This document shows, piece after piece, positions 7,620 to 14,257 of a DNA stretch of 15,366 nucleotides (within the stretch, counting starts at the first letter, position 1; each line of letters opens with the position of its first letter). The DNA comes from Vulcanimicrobiota bacterium (lineage in GTDB: Bacteria; Vulcanimicrobiota; Vulcanimicrobiia; Vulcanimicrobiales; Vulcanimicrobiaceae). Below the pieces are notes generated by a model. It worked only from the letters and a program-made list of their open reading frames with translations. It did no database searches and had not been told where the DNA came from. The stretch is taken from the NCBI GenBank assembly GCA_030038335.1, contig JASHPC010000103.1, positions 1 through 15,366 of the forward strand, in the 5' to 3' direction. Position numbers and translations under genes: made by a program.

Positions 7620-8152
7620 TAGGAGTCCTGTTTGAAAGCAGCGTGCTCCCAGTCCTCGTCCCAGAAGGCTCGCGCGCGGCTTGGGTCCGTTCCTCGGAGC
7701 ACGGAGAGCGTGAAAACCGGGCGCGAGGTGGGCACTGCGAGGTCTCCGCTCACGATCGCGCCCTTCCCGACGCTGATCGGGACCGTCGCCCAGACGTCGA
7801 CCTCCTCTGCTCGTGGCGCGTTCTGGAAGACGATCGAGACGAGATCGTCCACCTCGCCCGTGAAGTCGTTCTTCGTCAAAGGGCGGTGGAACGCAACGCC
7901 GGAGATGCGCACGCCAACGACGACGTGGCCGTCGATGCCATTTGCCGACACCTGCGTCACCTGCGCCGGCCATTCAAATGCGAAGAGCCGGTCTCCGATG
8001 CGCACGGCCAGCGGTTTGAGGTTTCCCGTCGCGCGCGCGCTTGCGTCGAGCTCCGCCACGTCCGAGACGGACGCGAGAACCGCCGACGTCACGAGCGCCG
8101 TCAGGAGTAGCGTTACGACGCCTGCGCGCCAAACCGTGCGTAGCGTTTCCAT
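7619..8152 (-). CDS. Predicted secreted protein of unknown function, 177 residues
   Basis: I do not recognise this family. The ATG at 8152 overlaps the proS stop by one base (TGATG). Residues 1-30 form a signal peptide: METLRTVWR, then a hydrophobic run, then an AxA-like region near SAVLASVS. Alternatively this is a single N-terminal anchor. The mature part, about 145 residues, looks beta-rich. It contains LAVRIGDRLFAFEWPAQVTQV, a central VGVRISGVAFHRPL strand pair, and alternating hydrophobic strands to VFTLSVLRG. The tail FWDEDWEHAAFKQDS is acidic and aromatic. It has no cysteines and no visible catalytic motif. It is locked between proS and the M16 peptidase by one-base overlaps on both sides, so all three should be made together. 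It could be a partner or substrate of the peptidase only if the two share a compartment, which is not established. Confidence 0.75.
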   Translation of the reverse strand: METLRTVWRAGVVTLLLTALVTSAVLASVSDVAELDASARATGNLKPLAVRIGDRLFAFEWPAQVTQVSANGIDGHVVVGVRISGVAFHRPLTKNDFTGEVDDLVSIVFQNAPRAEEVDVWATVPISVGKGAIVSGDLAVPTSRPVFTLSVLRGTDPSRARAFWDEDWEHAAFKQDS

Positions 8153-9609
8153 CAGTACGACTGCGCGAAGTACGCGCGTGTTCGCGCGGGTTCGCCGCAC
8201 GCGACGCACCGAGCATCTGCATCCAGCGGTCGCAGGTTTCGCGTCGTCGCACCCGTCTCGGATTTGACGAAGGCTTCGCATTCCGAGCGGCGACACCACG
8301 GGATGTCGATCATCCCAGAGCGATTACGGCAGCGCTCGAGAAACTCGTCTCTCTCCTTCACGACGAACGTGTGGGAGACGAGAAACTCATGCGCCTGTGC
8401 GTAGAGATTCGCCTGGACTTCTTCGAGTGCAGCGTCGACCGCGCGTACGATGTCGGCGATTGGTACCGTCCGGGATGCGCCTTCTTCACCCTTCCGTTTG
8501 TCGCGGCGTACGATGGTGACCGTTCCGTTCCCGACGTCGCGCGGACCGATTTCCACGCGAAGGGGAACGCCGCGAATCTCCCATTCGGCAAACTTCCAGC
8601 CCGGCTTCTGATCGCGGTCGTCCAAGCGCGCGCGTATGCCCGCCTTCTGAAGCGCCGCGAGCAACGCCGGCGCCTTTTCGAGCGCGCGGCGGTCTTCCGA
8701 TCTCACGATCGGCACGATAACAGCTTGCACCGGCGCGAGCTTCGGCGGAATGCGCAAGCCACGATCGTCGCCGTGCGCCATGATGACTGCGCCGAGCATG
8801 CGCCACGACATCCCCCACGACGTCGTGTAGACGTATTTGATCGTCTTGTCCGCGTCGGCAAACGTGATATCGTACGCCTTCGCGAAGTTCTGCCCGAGGT
8901 CGTGCGACGTCGCCGACTGCAGCGCCTTTCCGTCCGGCATGAGCGCTTCGATTGAATACGTTTCGACGGCGCCCGGGAAACGCTCGCTCTCGCTCTTCAC
9001 GCCAGCGTACACCGGCAGCGCCGCGACCGTGTCGGAGAAATCGTGGTAGATGTCGAGAATCTTGAGCGTTTCCTCGCGCGCCTGCGCCGCCGAGGCATGC
9101 GCCGTGTGCCCCTCTTGCCACAGGAACTCCATCGTGCGCAAGAACGGCCGCGTTGCTTTCTCCCAGCGCAGCACGTTGCACCATTGATTGATAAGCACGG
9201 GAAGATCGCGATGCGACTCGATCCACTGCGCGTACATCGTTCCGATGATTACCTCGGAAGTCGGACGAATCGCGAGGCGCTCGGTCAGTTGTTCCGTTCC
9301 ACCTTGCGTGACCCATGCGACTTCCGGCGCAAAGCCCTCGACGTGCTCCGCTTCCTTCATGAGCAGACTCTCCGGAATCAGCAGCGGGAAGTACGCGTTT
9401 TCGTGACCCGACGCTTTGAAACGCGCGTCGAGCTCGCGTTGCAAGTTCTCCCACAGCCCGAAACCGAATGGGCGCAGCACGACGCATCCTCGCACCGGCG
9501 CGTACGACACGAGCTCGGCGCGCAAACAGACCGCGGTATACCACGCCGAAAGATCGTCGCCTTTCGGCGGAACGTCCTTGACGACGGGCTGCTTAAGTAG
9601 CTCGGACAC
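8152..9609 (-). CDS. proS: Prolyl-tRNA synthetase, archaeal/eukaryotic type (ProS type 3)
   Basis: Charges tRNA-Pro with proline in the cytosol. The 485-residue length and lack of an editing insertion between motifs 2 and 3 place it in the short, archaeal/eukaryotic-like class also found in some bacteria. Seen directly are the proline-binding loop RPTSEVI near 115-121, motif 2 RWEKATRPFLRTMEFLWQE near 148-166, ATSHDLGQNF near 233-242, and motif 3 GMSWRMLGAVIMAHGDDRG near 266-284. The anticodon-binding domain (VIVPIV onward) runs from about 297. The C-terminal zinc-binding domain carries cysteines near 427, 439, 444, 468 and 471 and ends in the characteristic terminal Tyr. The start is GTG at 9609; the ribosome binding site is weak (AAGCGAG). 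Its stop overlaps the next gene's ATG by one base. Absence of the editing domain suggests a free-standing deacylase or none. Confidence 0.97.
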   Translation of the reverse strand: MSELLKQPVVKDVPPKGDDLSAWYTAVCLRAELVSYAPVRGCVVLRPFGFGLWENLQRELDARFKASGHENAYFPLLIPESLLMKEAEHVEGFAPEVAWVTQGGTEQLTERLAIRPTSEVIIGTMYAQWIESHRDLPVLINQWCNVLRWEKATRPFLRTMEFLWQEGHTAHASAAQAREETLKILDIYHDFSDTVAALPVYAGVKSESERFPGAVETYSIEALMPDGKALQSATSHDLGQNFAKAYDITFADADKTIKYVYTTSWGMSWRMLGAVIMAHGDDRGLRIPPKLAPVQAVIVPIVRSEDRRALEKAPALLAALQKAGIRARLDDRDQKPGWKFAEWEIRGVPLRVEIGPRDVGNGTVTIVRRDKRKGEEGASRTVPIADIVRAVDAALEEVQANLYAQAHEFLVSHTFVVKERDEFLERCRNRSGMIDIPWCRRSECEAFVKSETGATTRNLRPLDADARCVACGEPARTRAYFAQSY

Positions 9610-9614
9610 GACTC

Positions 9615-9662
9615 GCTTGCGTTCGCGCGTGTGAGCGCAAGCCCCTCGTCGCTTAGACGAGG
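9615..9662 (-). other. Two inverted repeats between the PIN gene and proS; PIN stop codon in a hairpin loop
   Basis: CCTCGTC (9644-9650) and GACGAGG (9656-9662) form a perfect 7-bp stem with the loop GCTTA, and the PIN stop codon (TAA on the minus strand) lies in that loop. A second pair, GCTTGCG (9615-9621) and CGCAAGC (9636-9642), encloses 14 bases just before the proS GTG. Neither is followed by a T-run in the transcribed direction, so a simple Rho-independent terminator is unlikely. They could still lower read-through from the toxin-antitoxin pair into proS or affect proS translation. Confidence 0.5.
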
Positions 9663-10048
9663 CTCAGGCCGGTAAAGTACCTCCGAAAAAACCCGCGGTC
9701 GCGCGTCAGCAACCTTCCTCCGCGAGCCAAAGCATGCGCACCCACGAGAAAGTCCGCGAGTAGCCGCACGCGCGAGCCACCGCTTCGTCTATAGTCGCGC
9801 CAGTGTTCCGCAGCAACGTCGGCGCACGTCCGATCAAAGGGATCAAACTCAATCTCCGCAGCGTCCATGAGCTCGCGCATGCGGGTACTGCTTTCGAAGT
9901 GAGCTCCGATTTCAGCCCAAACGATGGGACAGACGATCGTTTTCCCGACCCGCCGCGCGGATCGTAGAGCGTGAGCTGATTGGGCGCCATGCGAAGCGTC
10001 ATTCGTGAGCACGTCGAGCAACACGGAACTATCGACCGCGGTGACCAC
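9653..10048 (-). CDS. PIN domain ribonuclease toxin (VapC-like)
   Basis: A 131-residue PIN-fold protein, probably a metal-dependent RNase acting as the toxin of a VapBC-type pair. The four acidic active-site positions are all present: Asp6 in TAVDSSVLLDVL, Glu46 in VWAEIGAHFESS, Asp99 in LLADFLVGAHAL, and Asp117 in LLTRDRGFFRRYF. The last also shows the family's usual C-terminal RDRGFF-x-x-YF pattern. The start is GTG at 10048, chosen because it gives the standard short N-terminus before the first catalytic Asp; it overlaps the antitoxin gene by 20 bases. Starts further upstream would only read antisense-like sequence through the antitoxin. VapC toxins typically cut tRNA or rRNA; the target here is unknown. 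Its stop codon lies inside a hairpin loop 43 bases before proS. Confidence 0.9.
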   Translation of the reverse strand: MVTAVDSSVLLDVLTNDASHGAQSAHALRSARRVGKTIVCPIVWAEIGAHFESSTRMRELMDAAEIEFDPFDRTCADVAAEHWRDYRRSGGSRVRLLADFLVGAHALARGGRLLTRDRGFFRRYFTGLSLV

Positions 10049-10289
10049 GGCGCGCGTCCATCGTCGTATTCCATGCCTGGCCCCGAGACTCGGTGAGTGC
10101 ACGGTCGACGTCCATCCGCGCGAGCACACCTGTCAACGCGTCAATGGGATCTCGATCGATCACGCGTCGAGCGACGAGCGTTCCTGCCTCCTCGCTGAAC
10201 GCCAAGCGCGTTCCTGCCCGAATCCCGAGCGCTTCGCGCAGTCTTTTGGGGATGGTTACCTGACCTTTCTCACCAACTACAGCATCCAT
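10029..10289 (-). CDS. AbrB/SpoVT-type DNA-binding antitoxin (VapB-like)
   Basis: An 86-residue protein whose first 45 residues are a swapped-hairpin AbrB domain: VGEKGQVTIPKRLREALGI, then AGTRLAF and a final strand. The rest (about 45-86) is the flexible, charged tail that normally wraps and inhibits the toxin; it includes IDALTGVLARMDVDRALTES. It overlaps the PIN gene by 20 bases, so the two are translated together. As in other AbrB/PIN pairs it should bind the operator in its own promoter and repress the operon with the toxin as co-repressor. Two overlapping inverted repeats lie exactly over the predicted promoter and start codon. The ATG at 10289 is preferred because it begins directly at the AbrB fold; the upstream frame is only antisense-like. 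Confidence 0.9.
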   Translation of the reverse strand: MDAVVGEKGQVTIPKRLREALGIRAGTRLAFSEEAGTLVARRVIDRDPIDALTGVLARMDVDRALTESRGQAWNTTMDARRGHRGR

Positions 10290-10312
10290 ACCTGTATAGT
10301 AGGTATTCCTAC
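10288..10312. promoter_or_regulatory. Operator-like inverted repeats over the antitoxin promoter
   Basis: ATACCT (10288-10293) and AGGTAT (10301-10306) are perfect inverted copies 7 bases apart. GTAGG (10299-10303) and CCTAC (10308-10312) form a second palindrome around TATT, sharing the middle arm. The sites cover the spacer, the -10 box and the start codon, as expected for an autoregulatory site bound by the AbrB protein or the AbrB/PIN complex. This local patch is AT-rich in a GC-rich window. Confidence 0.55.
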
Positions 10313-10324
10313 CATATAAGTCAA
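10296..10324 (-). promoter_or_regulatory. Predicted promoter of the AbrB/PIN operon
   Basis: On the minus strand TTGACT (10324-10319, five of six matches to the -35 consensus) is followed by a 17-base spacer and TACTAT (10301-10296, four of six matches to the -10). Transcription starting about seven bases later would begin at or next to the ATG at 10289, so the message may be leaderless. No Shine-Dalgarno sequence is visible before this ATG, which agrees. Confidence 0.5.
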
Positions 10325-10388
10325 GTGGAAAGCACGCAAGATCTCCAATAGCATGACTCGCCCGGGCGTGCCGTAAAAGAGGATTAGT

Positions 10389-10958
10389 ATGCGGAAGCAC
10401 ACGTGCATCTACACGAGGACTGGCGATGATGGAACGACCGGACTCTACAGCGGAGCGCGCGTACGTAAGAATGATCTTCGCATTGAAGCGTACGGCACCG
10501 TCGACGAGCTTTCGAGTGCGATCGGCGTTGCGCGTGCAGGCCTCGCGCACGAACGGATCGACGCGTGGCTTGCCTGGACGCAAGATGCGCTCTTCGACCT
10601 CGGCGCCGAGCTCGCGACGCCGGCTGGCTCGAAGCGCGCGGCTCCGGCCGTAACTGATGATGACGTCACGGCGCTCGAGCGCTCTATCGACGCATTTGAA
10701 GCATCACTGCCGGCGCTCAATCAGTTCATTCATCCAGGAGGATCGCCCGCCGGAGCGGCCCTGCATGCGGCGCGAACCATCTGCAGGCGCGCCGAGCGGC
10801 GCTTGCTGACACTGTCGGAGCGGGACGACGTCGACCCCATCGCACTGCGCTTTCTCAATCGTCTCAGTGACGCGATCTTCGTCTGGGCTCGCGCCGCAAA
10901 CGCTGCAGCCGGTGTTCCCGAAAGAATATGGACGAAGCGCTCCGCTCCGCCGGAATAG
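10389..10958 (+). CDS. pduO: PduO-type cob(I)alamin/cob(I)yrinate adenosyltransferase
   Basis: A 189-residue ATP:cob(I)alamin adenosyltransferase that attaches the 5'-deoxyadenosyl group of ATP to reduced cobalamin, giving coenzyme B12. The PduO family motifs are all visible: YTRTGDDGTTGL at 8-19 (ATP-binding N-terminal loop), YGTVDELSSAIG near 35-46, QFIHPGGSPAGAALHAART near 112-130, RRAERR shortly after, and RFLNRLSDAIFVWAR near 156-170. The length is normal for the family. The ATG at 10389 is preceded by AGAGG about six bases away. The gene is divergent from the AbrB antitoxin; their 99-base intergenic region is too short for a full cobalamin riboswitch and none was recognised. Its stop abuts the stop of the convergent oxidoreductase with no base between. 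No B12-dependent enzyme is in the window, so the consumer of the coenzyme is unknown. Confidence 0.94.
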   Translation: MRKHTCIYTRTGDDGTTGLYSGARVRKNDLRIEAYGTVDELSSAIGVARAGLAHERIDAWLAWTQDALFDLGAELATPAGSKRAAPAVTDDDVTALERSIDAFEASLPALNQFIHPGGSPAGAALHAARTICRRAERRLLTLSERDDVDPIALRFLNRLSDAIFVWARAANAAAGVPERIWTKRSAPPE

Positions 10959-12596
10959 TTACATGCCGCGCGCGAGCATGACGCGCGCAGCATTTCTCCC
11001 TGCGGCGCCCATAACGCCGCCGCCCGGATGCGCGGCAGAGCCGCAGAGATAGAGCGCCTTTACCGGCGTGCGATACGCCGCAAAGCCCGGAACCGGGCGA
11101 AACGAAAACAGCTGTTGCAGGCTCATGGCGCCCTGGAAAATGTTGCCACCCGTCAAGTTGAAGGTTTTCTCAATGTCCACGGGACTCAGGACTTGCCGGT
11201 GAACTACCGAGGACGTGAAGCCGGGCGCGTATCGTTCAACGATGGCAAAGCAGCGAGCCGCGACCTCATCGTTGAGCGCCTGCGTCCACGTCGCGTTCTT
11301 TAGCTTGTAGGGCGCATACTGCACGAACATCGAGCCAACGTACATCCCAGGAGGAGCAAGCGTCTCGTCCAGGACTGAGGGCAGTTGGAGTTCGACGACG
11401 GGCTCGCGCGACGGCGCGCCGTACTTTGCGTCGTCGTACGCGCGCTCGATGAAGTCTTGGTCGGGACAGAAATGAATCGTTCCCTGATACTCGGACCGGC
11501 GTTCCTGCGCAAGGTTCGCGACGGCTCTTCGCCTGCACGCAAACTCCGGTAAGCGATCGAGAGCGAGATTGATTTTGAGCGATGCACTCGAGTAGTCGAT
11601 GTTTTCGATGGCTTGTCGAAATGCGTCCGGAAGGGATGCTGCGTCGAGTAAGTGCAGGAACGTAACGTTAGCGTCGGCATTGCTTGCAACTTGCTTTGCA
11701 GCAATGTCGTCGCCGTTTGCGAGCACCACGCCCACCGCGCGTCCGTCTCGCACGCTAATGCGTGCAACTTCTGCATCGGTCTTGATCTCGACTCCGAGCG
11801 CCCGTGCGGCACTGGCGAGCGCCTTCGTAATGCCGCCCATGCCTCCACGCACGTAGCTCCACACACCACGCGCGCCGTTTGTTTCACCCATGACGTGGTG
11901 AAAGAGCACGTACGCGGTGCCAGGCATCGACGGCGATGCCATAGCGCCGATGATCGCATCCGTCGCGAGCGTGCCTTTCAGCTCTTCGGATTCGAACCAC
12001 CGGTCGAGGATCGGACGCGCGGCGCCGGTGAGGATTTCTACCGCTTCCCTGAGAGTGCTCCCTCGACTTCGCGAGCTTCGCTCGCTACGCTCGGGATGAC
12101 AGAGTGTAGATCGGATGCGCCAAAGGGACCGCAGGTCTTTAAGCGAGGGATTCAGGAGGTTCGGCGGAGCCTCGAGCAGAGTGGGTTCGACAACCGATGC
12201 GACGCGCTCGAGCATCGCTTCGTACTCGGGATACCGTTCGGCATCGCTCGCGCTGAACTGCGCGATCTCTCGCGCGTTCGAAATTGTATCCGCGCCAAGC
12301 ATGAGGGAGCGTCCGTCGAGGAAAGGCGTGAACGATGACGGCCTTCTCTCGAGCAGCTCGAAGCCGTAGTCGCGCAGGCGCAGCTCTCGAACAATTTCAG
12401 GGCGAAAGAGACTGTTTACGTACGCGGCGGTCGAGATTTTGAAACCGGGCCACGGCTCTTCGGTAACGCACGCACCGCCGATCACGCTTCGGCGCTCGAG
12501 TACGAGAACGCGGCGTCCCGCCTTCGCGAGATAGCACGCGCAAACGAGCCCGTTGTGTCCTGCTCCGATGACAATGGCGTCGTACGCGGATGACAT
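10959..12596 (-). CDS. PYROXD2-like FAD-dependent oxidoreductase carrying an in-frame repeat
   Basis: A 545-residue flavoprotein of the phytoene-desaturase-like amine oxidase superfamily, closest in pattern to PYROXD2. The dinucleotide-binding motif VIGAGHNGLVCACYLAKAG is at about 9-27, ending in the acidic VLVLE. RWFESEELKGTLATDAIIG and WSYVRGGMGGITKAL mark the substrate domain. YLCGSAAHPGGGVMGAAGRN near the C-terminus is the second FAD-contact motif. The reaction is not known; carotenoid desaturation is possible, but no carotenoid genes are nearby. Residues about 166-180 (CHPERSERSSRSRGS) are encoded by the dispersed palindromic element and keep the frame. They fall in a variable linker before the conserved FES region, so the protein may still fold. 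The gene is divergent from the permease and convergent with the adenosyltransferase, with no base between the two stops. Confidence 0.88.
   Translation of the reverse strand: MSSAYDAIVIGAGHNGLVCACYLAKAGRRVLVLERRSVIGGACVTEEPWPGFKISTAAYVNSLFRPEIVRELRLRDYGFELLERRPSSFTPFLDGRSLMLGADTISNAREIAQFSASDAERYPEYEAMLERVASVVEPTLLEAPPNLLNPSLKDLRSLWRIRSTLCHPERSERSSRSRGSTLREAVEILTGAARPILDRWFESEELKGTLATDAIIGAMASPSMPGTAYVLFHHVMGETNGARGVWSYVRGGMGGITKALASAARALGVEIKTDAEVARISVRDGRAVGVVLANGDDIAAKQVASNADANVTFLHLLDAASLPDAFRQAIENIDYSSASLKINLALDRLPEFACRRRAVANLAQERRSEYQGTIHFCPDQDFIERAYDDAKYGAPSREPVVELQLPSVLDETLAPPGMYVGSMFVQYAPYKLKNATWTQALNDEVAARCFAIVERYAPGFTSSVVHRQVLSPVDIEKTFNLTGGNIFQGAMSLQQLFSFRPVPGFAAYRTPVKALYLCGSAAHPGGGVMGAAGRNAARVMLARGM
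12060..12101 (+). repeat. Dispersed palindromic element, copy 2 (inside a CDS)
   Basis: It reads CCCTCGACTTC, then a perfect hairpin GCGAGC-TTC-GCTCGC (12071-12085), then TACGCTCGGGATGACA. Its stem is one base pair longer than in the other copies, so it is 42 bp, a multiple of three. It is flanked by a direct repeat AGAGTG (12052-12057 and 12101-12106). The offset of that repeat, 49 bases, is not a multiple of three, so it may be chance rather than a target duplication. On the minus strand the element is read in frame within the oxidoreductase. Confidence 0.88.
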
Positions 12597-12641
12597 TGCC
12601 GAACGTACGTCGCTCGCGTGGTTATTAGATTCCTGCGGCGG

Positions 12642-12682
12642 CCCCTCGACTGCGCGCCTTCGGCGCTACGCTCGGGATGACA
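12642..12682 (+). repeat. Dispersed palindromic element, copy 3 (divergent intergenic region)
   Basis: It reads CCCCTCGACTGC, then a perfect hairpin GCGCC-TTC-GGCGC (12654-12666), then TACGCTCGGGATGACA. It lies in the 116-base gap between the divergent oxidoreductase and permease genes, in the same orientation as the other copies and about 580 bp from copy 2. Its right end contains an ATG (12677) that is in frame with the permease and could act as an alternative start. Confidence 0.88.
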
Positions 12683-12712
12683 AGCGCGGGGCGGGCGCGA
12701 ACAGGCGCGAGA

Positions 12713-14233
12713 ATGGCGTTCTTCCGACAGCTCGTCGCTACGACGAACTTGGAACAGTTGCGTGCTCTCTCGCAACGCAAGATTCTGCGGCGCGCGCTCT
12801 CAGCCAAGGATCTCGTCGCCATCGGACTCGGAACGATGATCGGCGGCGGTATCTTCACGACGATCGGCACGGCCGTCAAAGGGGCTGGTCCGGCAGTGAT
12901 GATCTCGTATCTCCTTGCCGCATTGACGTCGTTCTTCGCCGCGCTCTGCTATGCGGAGCTTGGATCGATGGTTCCAATTGCCGGAAGCGCGTACACGTAC
13001 GCATACGCAACGCTGGGGAAGCTCGTTGCGTGGATCATCGGATTCGCGCTCATCTTCGAATACGGCATCAGCGCTGCGCCCGTCGCGCAGCAGTTCTCGG
13101 CCGCGCTGCAGGACGTCCTCAAGAGCGCCGGCATCACAATCCCGGCCGCCGCCCAAACCTCGAACTTGGTGCTACACGGGCCCTGGTGGAACGTCGCGCG
13201 CTGGGATCTCGTGCATTCGCAGTACGACGTCATCGCCGCGCTCTTCATCGTCGGGCTCTCGCTGTTGCTCTCGATGGGCATTCGTGAGTCTGCCACGATG
13301 AATAATATCTTCGTCGTTCTGAAGATTGGCGCTCTCCTCGTCTTCATCGGAGCCGGCGCTCTCCTCTTTCACGCCGTGAACTTTCATGACTTCGACCCGA
13401 TGGGGTGGGGAGGGCTCAGACCGTTCGGCGGCATGGCGGATTTCTCGTCATCGGCGCAGCCGTACGGCATCGTTGCGATCGGAGCCTTTGTCTTCTTCAG
13501 TTATATTGGCTTCGACACGGCGACGACGACCGCCGAGGAGTGCAAAACGCCGCAACGCGACATTCCGTTTGGCGTGATCGGGTCGCTCGCGATCGGAACG
13601 CTTCTCTACTGTTTGACCGCCATCGTCCTCGTCGGCGCGATTCCCTGGAACAAGGTACCGGTCAAGGACCCACTCGTCGCGGCGCTCGCACCGCTGCACG
13701 CGCCGCTTGCGGGATGGATCGTCACTGTAGGCGTCCTTGCCGGTACGACGAGCGTCGCGCTCGCGTCGCTTCTCGGTCAGTCACGCATTTTCTACGTCAT
13801 GGCACGCGATAAGATGCTCCCGTCAGCCGTCGCGTACGTGCATCCTCGCTTGCAGACGCCCATTATCACGACGATGCTCACCGGTATTGCCGTTGCGATC
13901 CTCGCGCTCATCGTGCCGCTCGTGCAACTGCTCAATCTCGTCAATATCGGAACGCTTATCGCGTTCTCCGTCGTCTGCGCAGGCGTGCTCTATCTACGCG
14001 CGCGACGCCCAGACATTCCGCGCAGCTTCAAAGTTCCGTTCGTTCCGCTCTTCCCGGTGTTGGGCATCGTCATGTCGCTGTTCCTCGCAATCTTCGGCCT
14101 TTCGACGCTGACGTGGGAATGGTTTGTGGGCGCGCTTATCGTCGGACTCGTCTTCTTCTTTTCATATGGATTCTGGAAATCGGATCCAGAGAAGATTCGC
14201 CCGGTCGAGGAACCCGCCGGCATCACCGAATAA
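12713..14233 (+). CDS. APC-superfamily amino acid permease (cationic amino acid transporter type)
   Basis: A 506-residue inner-membrane amino acid transporter with about 12 helices. The helix-1 unwound motif GTMIGGGIF is at 40-48 after the usual SAKDLVAIGLG lead. ESATMNNIFVVLKI at about 192-205 and NFHDFDPMGWGG at about 223-234 are typical of the CAT/YfnA branch. The helix-6 signature FFSYIGFDTATTTAEECKTP (about 261-280), followed by QRDIP, is complete. The substrate cannot be fixed; the branch includes transporters for cationic and for branched or neutral amino acids. The ATG at 12713 gives the standard N-terminus and has AGG seven bases upstream. An ATG at 12677, inside the palindromic repeat, would add 12 residues of repeat-derived and flanking sequence and is less likely. 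No transport partner or regulator is adjacent. Confidence 0.92.
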   Translation: MAFFRQLVATTNLEQLRALSQRKILRRALSAKDLVAIGLGTMIGGGIFTTIGTAVKGAGPAVMISYLLAALTSFFAALCYAELGSMVPIAGSAYTYAYATLGKLVAWIIGFALIFEYGISAAPVAQQFSAALQDVLKSAGITIPAAAQTSNLVLHGPWWNVARWDLVHSQYDVIAALFIVGLSLLLSMGIRESATMNNIFVVLKIGALLVFIGAGALLFHAVNFHDFDPMGWGGLRPFGGMADFSSSAQPYGIVAIGAFVFFSYIGFDTATTTAEECKTPQRDIPFGVIGSLAIGTLLYCLTAIVLVGAIPWNKVPVKDPLVAALAPLHAPLAGWIVTVGVLAGTTSVALASLLGQSRIFYVMARDKMLPSAVAYVHPRLQTPIITTMLTGIAVAILALIVPLVQLLNLVNIGTLIAFSVVCAGVLYLRARRPDIPRSFKVPFVPLFPVLGIVMSLFLAIFGLSTLTWEWFVGALIVGLVFFFSYGFWKSDPEKIRPVEEPAGITE

Positions 14234-14257
14234 CAGTGCAAAAGGGGCAAGGGCGGG

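Noticed and set aside
6309..7622. 437-codon open frame on the plus strand
   Set aside because: It is antisense to the M16 peptidase, is rich in Arg, His and Asp, and matches no fold; the minus-strand frame has complete peptidase motifs.
8486..9544. 352-codon frame on the minus strand overlapping proS
   Set aside because: It is an arginine-rich shadow in another frame of proS, which carries all class II synthetase motifs.
10290..10388. Cobalamin riboswitch upstream of the adenosyltransferase
   Set aside because: The 99-base gap is too short for the full element and no B12-box-like sequence was seen. It contains CGCCCGGGCG, a small palindrome only.
12052..12106. AGAGTG direct repeats as a target-site duplication of repeat copy 2
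   Set aside because: Their offset is 49 bases, which would have shifted the frame on insertion, and a 6-bp match can occur by chance; the other two copies have no such pair.
12482..12775. 97-codon minus-strand frame containing CHPERSAEGAQSRG
   Set aside because: It is produced by repeat copy 3 read across the intergenic region into neighbouring genes; such frames are by-products of the stop-poor repeat.
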